From the NCBI RefSeq assembly GCF_002434265.1, contig NZ_DJJS01000006.1, positions 806,001 through 870,000 on the forward strand: a stretch of 64,000 nucleotides of DNA. Reading direction: 5' to 3'. The notes under the pieces were generated by a model. The model searched no databases and was not told the origin of the DNA. It was given only the letters and a program-made list of their open reading frames with translations. The DNA is from Pseudomonas sp. UBA6562. GTDB lineage: Bacteria; Pseudomonadota; Gammaproteobacteria; Pseudomonadales; Pseudomonadaceae. Positions 36,772-42,694 of this stretch are shown here, one piece after another. Made by a program: the position numbers and the translations under genes. Each line of letters begins with the position of its first letter. Positions within the stretch are counted from its first letter, which is position 1.

Positions 36772-37073
36772 GACCGCACCTCCCCGACGACGGCATTGAC
36801 CTGGGTCTCCACGCGCATACCGGCACGCACCAGGGTCTGGCATGCGCGACGCTTGGGGCGGCCGTCGATGGCGACCAGACAGCAGTGGCAGACGCCCATG
36901 CCGCAGAAGGCACCGCTGACCTGCCCGTGGTCGTTGCGCGCAAGTTGGCGCAGGCCGACGGCGTTGAGGACGCTGAGGACGGTTTCGCCAGGGGCGGCGG
37001 TGACGGGGGTGCCGTTGATGTGGAGAGGGATTTGTTCGGGTGGGAGGGGTTGGATGTCTAGGGTTCGGTCCAT
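36768..37073 (-). CDS. hcnA: HcnA, 2Fe-2S subunit of hydrogen cyanide synthase
   Basis: Small ferredoxin-like electron-transfer subunit of 101 residues. The cysteine motif (Cys57, 62, 64, 65 and 78; CGMGVCHCC and RRACQT) would hold a [2Fe-2S] cluster, and INGTPVTAAPGETVLSVL is the ubiquitin-like start. ATG at 37071-37073 is preferred; the frame continues upstream without a good start. The leader has one GGA motif (37088-37096) that could bind an RsmA/RsmE protein, but no clear ANR box is seen. AT-rich island sequence begins within about 150 bp upstream. Confidence 0.9.
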   Translation of the reverse strand: MDRTLDIQPLPPEQIPLHINGTPVTAAPGETVLSVLNAVGLRQLARNDHGQVSGAFCGMGVCHCCLVAIDGRPKRRACQTLVRAGMRVETQVNAVVGEVRS

Positions 37074-37087
37074 GAAGTGTTGCCTGC

Positions 37088-37096
37088 TGTCCGTGT
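37088..37096 (-). promoter_or_regulatory. Possible RsmA/RsmE-binding GGA motif in the hcnA leader
   Basis: On the hcnA strand the leader reads ACACGGACAG, 15-25 nt before the start codon, which fits the core CANGGAN of RsmA-family sites. Known hcnA mRNAs are translationally repressed by RsmA/E and released by GacA-dependent RNAs. A full ANR box (TTGAT-N4-ATCAA) is not found in 37074-37338; that 265-bp gap otherwise shows only the presumed hcn promoter. Confidence 0.4.
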
Positions 37097-37338
37097 CGAT
37101 GAAGGGGGACAGGGTACGGGAGGTGTCTGTAGGAAAAATTGACTTGGAGCGGGGGTTGGGTGGATAGGGATTGAAACGATGGTAGCAGCGTTGGCAGGGC
37201 GATCTACGATAGAAAATGGACACGTAGCAATTTATTTATCACTGTCTTGGAAGGTGATGGTGTTAAGCACTGTACAAAAACGCTTGAGTCGAAGGCCAAG
37301 CAGAACGGTCCAATATGGATATTTCAGCCTGAAATAAA

Positions 37339-37659
37339 TTATTCGTATTCTCGCCTAGAGTAAACAAATCCACTAATCGGATCTAGATCTCGCTTAGCAC
37401 CTGTCGAGCATACACATTGGATATCAATTCTTTTAATTTTTTGCTCTTTTCCTCCCAATGTATCTAGGTTTGTAGCTACGACCTCTAGACTTTCCAAGTC
37501 AAAGTCCGTTGCTTCTCGGCCGAGATAGTATCTTATTAGCACAAAACCGCTCTCGTGATACCCTACAGCGATAGCTCTAATGTCAGAATATATTTCTCCA
37601 AGTAACGCAATGCGTAAACTTGCTACGAGCCAATCCGGTAGATTTTTCCCAAAAACCAT
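37339..37659 (-). CDS. Orphan immunity-like small protein
   Basis: Protein of 106 residues (ATG at 37657-37659; a GTG 9 bases upstream is also possible). It reads like CDI/polymorphic-toxin immunity proteins with GEIYSDIRAIAVGYHESG and YLGREATDFDLESLEVVATNLD, a pattern I have seen in small immunity proteins but cannot name. It is AT-rich unlike its hcn neighbours and stands last in the displaced toxin/immunity array, with no toxin gene beside it. Function inferred from context only. Confidence 0.55.
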   Translation of the reverse strand: MVFGKNLPDWLVASLRIALLGEIYSDIRAIAVGYHESGFVLIRYYLGREATDFDLESLEVVATNLDTLGGKEQKIKRIDIQCVCSTGAKRDLDPISGFVYSRREYE

Positions 37660-37752
37660 TTTAATCACTCACGTTCGGAACATAGGCGCCTAACTAAAAC
37701 GTCAGGCCTACACGCAGCAAAACTTTAAACCAAAAAGATTTGATAGCGACTA

Positions 37753-38277
37753 TCAAACCTGCCAAAAAGTCAAGCATACGCCATACTCGTCCAGAAGATC
37801 ATTGCCAATTTCAAACTCAAAATCCATGCCTTGGAATTTTTCTGACAGTGCTATTCTCCAGTATTTTGCAATCTGAGCAGCAAAAACTAGACAAAGCTCA
37901 AGCTCCTCATTTGAAACTTCTACAGAACTAACGGGTTGAATCTTAAATTCTTCCCATTTGGAAAAGAATTGACTGATTGCAAAAACATTTCTATATCGCT
38001 CAATGTCCTTTCTCTTGGTACTCCTTTCCAGCTTACCTTCATCTGTAATACTCAGCCCTATCAATGGACGATCATCTGGATTGTACTTACTTGCATCAGG
38101 AGTCCAGAAAATGTGTCCCCCCTGCTCTACGAAATCTGGAGACAGGATACTTATCACACCTAGACACTGCTCTAATGTTACAAAGTTTCCTACATAAGAA
38201 AAGTATTCTTCGCAACCTTTTCCTGAAATAAATTTCACTAGATTACTCTTTGAAACAACCCCTTCAAAAGTCTTCAT
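37753..38277 (-). CDS. Orphan immunity-type protein (174 residues)
   Basis: Soluble, slightly acidic protein of 174 residues with no family I can name. Its start (CATGA context) overlaps the stop of a vestigial toxin frame ending NNLEFDP, the overlap seen in cdiA-cdiI pairs, so it is very likely the immunity gene of a deleted CdiA tip. The toxin body is gone (see the cdiA fragment at 38264-38510). The gene itself looks intact, which fits retained protection against neighbours. AT-rich codon use differs from the chromosome around it. Confidence 0.6.
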   Translation of the reverse strand: MKTFEGVVSKSNLVKFISGKGCEEYFSYVGNFVTLEQCLGVISILSPDFVEQGGHIFWTPDASKYNPDDRPLIGLSITDEGKLERSTKRKDIERYRNVFAISQFFSKWEEFKIQPVSSVEVSNEELELCLVFAAQIAKYWRIALSEKFQGMDFEFEIGNDLLDEYGVCLTFWQV

Positions 38278-38510
38278 GGGTCAAACTCCAAGTTGTTAAA
38301 AATTTCTTCAGGAACGTCAAATCATGGCCAACGCGTCCTACGACCTCATTGCCGCGTGATGTAGCGCCAGCAATTTTGCCGTCCCGACCACTGGTGAAAG
38401 CCAGCTGATTGCCGGCAAACAAGTACGCTTCCTGCTGTTGCTGTCTTTCGCGCTCCATGTTGCCTTTGCCGATATTGACGCTGATATAAGGACACCACAG
38501 GCTGTTAAGC
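38264..38510 (-). pseudogene. cdiA fragment with deleted toxin tip
   Basis: The frame reads ISVNIGKGNMERERQQQQ then AYLFAGNQLAFTSGRDGKI, closely matching residues of the orphan cdiA at about 44440-44620 (VNLGKGNLKREGQQQQ). After GRVGHDLT the match stops and a short tail follows; in a shifted frame the tail reads DVPEEIFNNLEFDP and ends by overlapping the next start. So nearly the whole toxin domain was deleted, leaving an FHA-2 piece joined to the last codons of a toxin. Confidence 0.7.
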
Positions 38511-38578
38511 ACCTTCAAGGCCATGGTTAGGCCGGGCCGTATCGAAAAGCTCTTGCAAGCTGAACTTTCATACAAACC
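38511..38578 (+). mobile_element. Right-end remnant of an IS5-family element
   Basis: This stretch aligns base for base, with scattered changes, to the right end of the intact element at 42003-42070 (CCATGGTTAGGC..., CTTGCAAGCTGA, CAAACCCTA). It lies between the frameshifted immunity gene and the cdiA fragment. Confidence 0.65.
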
Positions 38579-38891
38579 CTAATCTTTATCATATCTGAAT
38601 TTTGTCTTCACCTGCTCGCCCTGCTTATGAGACATAACAAATGAAGTCCAATATTCTCCGCGTTGCTGAGCGCTTTCCTGAAGTTTTTTCACTAAACTAT
38701 ATAAGATCGCATTGTTGATATCTATTTTTGGATTATTAACCTCGATTCCATTTTTTTCAATTGTAAATTCTGTGGCAATGTAGCCGCTTCCCGCTTCAGC
38801 TTCGAAACGTAAGTAATCATACCCTTCAGTAATACCGTTATTTATTTTTGAAAAAAATTTCTTTTACCAGTATGAAATCTTCAGCAATCAT
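38579..38891 (-). pseudogene. YezG/DUF600-type immunity gene with a one-base frameshift
   Basis: Starting at ATG 38889-38891 (AGGGA upstream) the frame reads MIAEDFILVKEIF and stops after 17 codons. Removing one T from the seven-T run at about 38848-38854 on the coding strand restores SKINNGITEGYDYLRFEAE, continuing to SFVMSHKQGEQ and KTKFRYDKD at the stop (38579-38581). This pattern (YLRFEAE, GYIATEF, EYWTSF, KTKFRYDKD) is that of YezG/DUF600 immunity proteins. Either a real inactivation, a phase-variable tract or a sequencing error in the homopolymer. Confidence 0.65.
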
Positions 38892-38900
38892 TCTTGATCC

Positions 38901-39170
38901 CTATGCTGGGGCCAGTCGATGTTTTTCCAGCAGGTGCCGGAAGTTCATGATCATAGTGTCTTCAGGTATCGGAGCGCTTAAGGTCAGGCGCGCAAACTGG
39001 CGCATGTGCGTGATTTGGCAATAAGGTTTTCTGCCGCCGCCAGCCTTGGGGTAGAACGGCTCAATCAGGCCCTTTAGACCTGCCCAAGGCACGACCTCCA
39101 TCTCGGCGAGGAAGTATTCGCGACGTGTCTGCTTGCGCTTGCCGGCATACTCGAAATCGGAAAAACTCAT
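38901..39170 (-). pseudogene. IS5-family transposase remnant with internal deletion
   Basis: The 89-codon frame starts SFSDFEYAGKRKQTRREYF and AEMEVVPWAGLKGLIEPFYP, the N-terminus of IS5-type transposases, then jumps from KPYCQ to MRQFARLTLSAPIPEDT and NFRHLLEKHRLA, which normally lie some 30 residues further on. The catalytic domain is missing. It is a relic, different from the element at 41161-42070. Confidence 0.8.
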
Positions 39171-39241
39171 CTGGCTGATGGGAGTCTCGGATCGAAAGGG
39201 CAGGCGTATTCCATTACATTTGGGACTTGTTTAGAAATTCT

Positions 39242-39552
39242 TTAGTCGGTGTTTTTGACAGACGGTATAAAATTGCTCTTATCGACTAACGTGCCGCCAT
39301 CCTTACCAAGGTCATGGTAATTGATCAGTATTTGCTCAACTGCCTGTTCGTCAGCACGTGAATGGTTCTGTAAATCCTATATTTTATCAATCGTGATACC
39401 TTTTTCTATGAGTTTAGCTTGACTACGCTTAACTATGTCGTCGATTATTCCGACATAATGAGTTACGCCATCAACCACCCAGTTATAAACACAGGACTCT
39501 CCGCCTATAGAGGCAACTTCACCTGCGCTTTTGCACCAACGGCGAAATAAAG
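39242..39552 (-). pseudogene. Decayed CdiA toxin tip (GIY-YIG-like)
   Basis: On the minus strand the frame reads EVASIGGESCVYNWVVDG then THYVGIIDDIVKRSQAKL, IEKGITIDKI, an in-frame TAG, and DLQNHSRADEQAVEQI, HDLGKDGGTLVDKSNFI before the stop at 39242-39244. The pattern YVGI-N-RS and SRADxxAVEQxLI is that of a toxin tip I associate with GIY-YIG-like nucleases. No start and one internal stop: a dead displaced cassette. Confidence 0.55.
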
Positions 39553-39570
39553 TTCATGCCAACTGACTTG

Positions 39571-39774
39571 CTAAACTATCCACTCCACCTCAAAATCAAC
39601 TCGCTGAGCCTGCAGCCCTGCCTCATGCTAAAACCGGTAGTCAAACCCCTCAACATCGACTTTCTTCAAGTAAATATAATACCCTCCGGTGTCGCCACTA
39701 CGGTCGTCCTCAATAAGAATTTCCCAGCCAGAATATTCGCAAGTTATAACAATATCCTTCCGAACGATAGACAT
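39571..39774 (-). pseudogene. Immunity gene remnant with in-frame stop
   Basis: From ATG 39772-39774 (AGGA upstream) the frame reads SIVRKDIVITCEYSGWEI, EDDRSGDTGGYYIYLKK, then VEGFDYRF and TAG at 39628-39630. After the stop the same frame continues HEAGLQAQRVDFEVEWIV to a second stop at 39571-39573, so TGG-to-TAG change of one codon is likely. The GWEI-EDDR-GGYY pattern resembles small immunity proteins; it follows a toxin-tip remnant, as expected for a toxin/immunity pair. Confidence 0.5.
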
Positions 39775-39792
39775 ATGCATATCCTAGTCCGC

Positions 39793-39924
39793 CTAGGGAA
39801 CATGGTTATTAGAAGTATGTTTTCCAACCACAGGGTCTTTAACTCCGAAATGTACATGTGAAACTCCCAGAGCGTGTGCTCTTGATATAGGTTTTGCACC
39901 ATAGAGATCATATATACCAGCCAT
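39793..39924 (-). pseudogene. Toxin C-terminal tip fragment
   Basis: A 43-codon piece reading GIYDLYGAKPISRAHALG, HVHFGVKDPVVGKHTSNN and ending HVP before a stop. It has the look of the end of a polymorphic toxin and lies 19 bases before the immunity remnant on the same strand. An in-frame stop precedes it. The upstream part of the toxin is not recognisable. Confidence 0.4.
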
Positions 39925-40067
39925 TTAAGCAACACCGCACTACGGTCAGAACTTACGACTGTTGCCGCAGAATCGTAGATCACAAACAACCAAACGAGCA
40001 ATTAAGAAAATGACTAACACAGATAAGACAACACCGACGCAAGGCCGGTGTCGAGTATAAATAATAT

Positions 40068-40680
40068 TCAAGAAAACTCTATTTTGCAATCTGGTAAAGG
40101 AATCGAGCGGCCATCGGAAATAACCAGTTGGTCATCTTCGATTTGGGCGAGTAACAGACCAAGGCCAATTGCCCCTGTCTCAATATCTTTTCTCCAACCG
40201 TCAAGATCACCATGATACAAAATCGCGTAAAAAATAGGCCCCGAGGGCGGTGTGATTTTGCATCCGCGATCATTTACCCCTCCACGAACAGCATTCGGAT
40301 TCTCAGAAAAACACGTAATATTATTAAATTTTTTTCGGAATTTGTTTTTTCCATCGTCTGAAAAATAAATAACTTGCTGCCCATCCACAACCACAAAACC
40401 AGGTACATTTCGAGAGTTCGACTGTTCGATTTTTCCACCCAGAATTTTTTCTAATGCCTCCCGATCACTACTCTTTTCACACCTCACTTTTTTGCTGGGG
40501 TAGTTGCCTTTGTTGTTGATGAAACTTACCGTTCCAGTGCTCGCCATGCAGGTCAGTGCTGCGGTTGCCATGATGTTGCCGAGGCCTGCCGAAGTCGCCG
40601 CAGTCGTGGCCGTAGCCGCGCTGGCTGCTACCATAGTGCTACCAACCCCCATGGCGCTACTTGCGGAAGCCGCCAGCGCA
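40068..40680 (-). pseudogene. cdiA 3' fragment with an unrecognised tip, cut by an IS
   Basis: The frame from the IS boundary reads SALAASASSAMGVGSTMV, then GLGNIMATAALTCMAS and TGTVSFINNKGN, closely matching the hydrophobic pre-tip region of the main CdiA (coded near 51000-51210). After INNKG the sequence diverges into about 140 residues (SSDREALEKILGGKIEQ, SGPIFYAILYHGDLDGW) I cannot assign, ending at 40068-40070. It may be a toxin tip or a fusion of tip and immunity. The 5' part is removed by the IS5-family remnant at 40685. Confidence 0.6.
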
Positions 40681-40684
40681 CTAG

Positions 40685-41160
40685 GCACTGTACGAAATAA
40701 GTCGTCGTAGACACCGCATGGCGCAAGCCAGCGAGACCATCGATGCATAACTTTTTGCAAGCTTGTCGAAGCGCGTCACCAGTCGGCGATTCTCTTTCAG
40801 CCAGCCGAACATGCGCTCGATGACATTGCGTTGTCGATACTTGGGCCGGTCGAACAACCTGGACAAGCCTGGCTTAGGCTTGCGCTTCATCGAGCGCATC
40901 GGAATGACAGGCTGTATGCGGCAGCGGTCGCAGTATTGGCGCAGTGCCTCTGCGTCATAGCCTTTGTCGGCGAGCAGCCACTTGCAGCGTTTACGAGGTC
41001 GCTCGCGCTGGGCGCAAGGTATGCTGACACCATCAAGCAGCGGCTGTGCATAGCTGATATCACTGGCTTGACCGCCAGAAAGAAGGAAGCGCAACGGTAC
41101 CCCGTTGGCGTCGCAGAGCATGTGGATCTTGGTCGTCAGGCCACCTCGACTGCGGCCTAG
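40685..41160 (-). pseudogene. Truncated IS5-family (IS427-like) transposase
   Basis: The minus-strand frame begins RRSRGGLTTKIHMLCDANG and runs to ISYSA, where the stop codon TAG lies in a CTAG target at 40681-40684. It contains the C-terminal catalytic half (LADKGYDAEALRQYCD, RNVIERMFGWLKENRR), but the N-terminal half is missing. It ends at CTAG 41157-41160, where the second element begins. It is clearly diverged from the neighbouring copy. Confidence 0.8.
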
Positions 41161-42070
41161 GTTTTGTCTGAAAAGTCGCTTTGGCTAAAATGACCCGCCC
41201 TGGTTGCTGGGAGGGTCGTCATGGTAGGCCGTTACGAAATCTCATCTGAACGCTGGGCAATGATCGAAGCCATCGTTTCTCCTCCTCAACGTATGGGGCG
41301 TCCAAGGCGCGATGACCGTCAGATGCTTAACGGCAGCTTCTGGATCTTGTGCTCAGGCGCCAAATGGCGCGATCTTCCAGAGCGCTTTGGGCCCTGGAAG
41401 ACCGTTTATCAGCGCTTCCGACAATGGCGCGACAACGGTACTTTCGAGCAGGTTCTGCGCCATTTGCACCTGCGTTTACGTGAAGACGGCTTTATCGATC
41501 TGGATACTTGGATGGTTGACTCGACATCGGTTCGAGCTACCCGAGCGGCCAGCGGTGCCGGAAAAAAAGGGGCCCGCAGGAACCGCACCACCACTGCCTC
41601 GGCCGTAGCAGGGGCGGATTGACGACCAAGATACATCTGGCCTGCGACAGTAACGGCTTCCCGCTGACCGTCATGCTGTCGCCCGGTGAAGAAGCCGACT
41701 CGCGCTACTTCATGCCGTTACTGGAGCAGATCAGCCTGCCGGGTAGCCGGGGTCGTCCGCGTAAGCGCTGCCGTTATGTACTGGCGGACAAGGGCTATGA
41801 CAGCCAGATGCTGCGTCAGTACTGTGATCGTTACGGCATGCAGCCGATCATTCCCTTGCGCAAAATGCACCGCAAGCCTCGACCAGGCCTGCCTCGACTA
41901 TTCGACCGGCCACAGTATAAAAAGCGCAACGTGATTGGGAGGCTGTTCAGTTGGCTCAAGGAAAAACGTCGGTTGTGTACGCGATACGACAAGCTGGCGA
42001 GCAGCTTCAAAGCCATGGTCACACTGGCTTGCATCGAGAAGTGCTTGCGGGCTGACTTTTCAGACAAACC
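41161..42070 (+). mobile_element. Intact IS5-family (IS427-group-like) insertion sequence
   Basis: A 910-bp element with near-perfect terminal inverted repeats (GTTTTGTCTGAAAAGTC left, GGTTTGTCTGAAAAGTC on the other strand right, 16 of 17) and a 4-bp CTAG at both borders (41157-41160, 42071-42074). The left CTAG is shared with the truncated copy. It encodes a transposase in two frames joined by a probable -1 frameshift. Confidence 0.85.
41221..41622 (+). CDS. IS5-family transposase, first frame (OrfA)
   Basis: N-terminal half of the transposase, 133 residues. It contains the DUF4096-like start (RYEISSERWAMIEAIVSP), the segment GAKWRDLPERFGPWKTVYQRF and the first catalytic aspartate region LDTWMVDSTSVRAT. 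The frame leaves the real product after the A7 run at 41562-41568 (GGA AAA AAA GGG); slipping back by one base there gives GPQEP...LGRSRGGLTTKIH and continues into OrfB. Confidence 0.88.
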   Translation: MVGRYEISSERWAMIEAIVSPPQRMGRPRRDDRQMLNGSFWILCSGAKWRDLPERFGPWKTVYQRFRQWRDNGTFEQVLRHLHLRLREDGFIDLDTWMVDSTSVRATRAASGAGKKGARRNRTTTASAVAGAD

Positions 42071-42074
42071 CTAG
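41619..42074 (+). CDS. IS5-family transposase, second frame (OrfB)
   Basis: C-terminal half, about 151 residues counted from a TTG; it is probably made only by -1 frameshifting from OrfA, since no good start exists. It has the second catalytic region LADKGYDSQMLRQYCDRYG and the DDE-family RNVIGRLFSWLKEKRR. The last sense codon is CCC, and the stop TAG is part of the duplicated CTAG target, so the element borrows its stop codon from the insertion site. Confidence 0.88.
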   Translation: MTTKIHLACDSNGFPLTVMLSPGEEADSRYFMPLLEQISLPGSRGRPRKRCRYVLADKGYDSQMLRQYCDRYGMQPIIPLRKMHRKPRPGLPRLFDRPQYKKRNVIGRLFSWLKEKRRLCTRYDKLASSFKAMVTLACIEKCLRADFSDKP

Positions 42075-42190
42075 GTCGCTCGGTTGGGTGCAGAAAGGAT
42101 GTCGGTATTCTACGCAAATCGCAGCTGACCCTAAAAGAGTTGCGTCCCAGCAGACCAGCAATCTCGCGCTGGTCCAGAACTTGGCACCCC
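42075..42190 (-). pseudogene. IS30-family transposase N-terminal remnant (copy A)
   Basis: The minus strand reads DQREIAGLLGRNS, VSCDLRRIPTSFLHPTER, matching the helix-turn-helix of IS30-type transposases (normally RRELRRNTD). A homologous remnant lies at 48239-48409 in the same orientation. The IS5-family element starts next to its end. Confidence 0.55.
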
Positions 42191-42208
42191 CCTCACACGA
42201 CGAAAACA

Positions 42209-42694
42209 TTAATCTTGACACCTAATCGCGCCAAAATTTTTCGGTATAAATCCTTCAGGCCAAATTGTCCCTCCATTGTATATTGCACCAATAAAAACAG
42301 CACCATCTATTCTTCTAACATTAAGATTAACATCTCGCAAATTAGAATTTACAAAGCTAGCACCACCAATATCCGCATTTTCTAAATTAGCCATTGAAAG
42401 ATCCGCCCCTGAAAAATCAGCATAAGCCGCTATAGCATCAAGAAGATGCACGCACCTCATCTTCGCACCAATAAAGTTCGCATTCATAAGTGTCGCGCCA
42501 TTTAGCACAACGCTATTCAACAGAGAACAACTGAAAGAAGCATTTCTCAAGTTTGAACCCGTAAAATCGGCTTGTGTTAGATCTAAACCGTCAAAAACTG
42601 CACGATGCAGCTCTAACCCTTTTAAATTTGATTTCGCAAGACTAGCCAAGGGCAAATCTAGTTTTTCACCAGTTTCGAAATTAATAGTTATCAT
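42209..42694 (-). CDS. Pentapeptide-repeat protein, likely immunity for the ParB-like CdiA tip
   Basis: Protein of 161 residues, with repeats of the form A-D/N-L/F-x-x (LTQADFTGSNLRNASF, ANFIGAKMRC, YADFSGADLSMANLENAD) through residues 35-135, which fold as a right-handed quadrilateral beta-helix. Its start overlaps the stop of the orphan cdiA by four bases (ATGA), the layout of toxin-immunity pairs. Pentapeptide proteins act as immunity in several polymorphic-toxin systems. A DNA-mimic role is conceivable but not shown. No ribosome site is needed because of coupling. Confidence 0.75.
   Translation of the reverse strand: MITINFETGEKLDLPLASLAKSNLKGLELHRAVFDGLDLTQADFTGSNLRNASFSCSLLNSVVLNGATLMNANFIGAKMRCVHLLDAIAAYADFSGADLSMANLENADIGGASFVNSNLRDVNLNVRRIDGAVFIGAIYNGGTIWPEGFIPKNFGAIRCQD

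Noticed and set aside
34137..37073. Opine or hydroxyproline dehydrogenase instead of cyanide synthase
   Set aside because: These heterotrimers share the fold, but subunit sizes, the 2Fe-2S subunit motif CGMGVCHCC with RRACQT and the HcnC end pattern agree with HcnABC as I remember them. A search would settle it.
39556..39861. 101-codon plus-strand frame opposite the toxin and immunity remnants
   Set aside because: The minus strand shows recognisable tip and immunity patterns here; the plus frame is a chance opening in AT-rich sequence.
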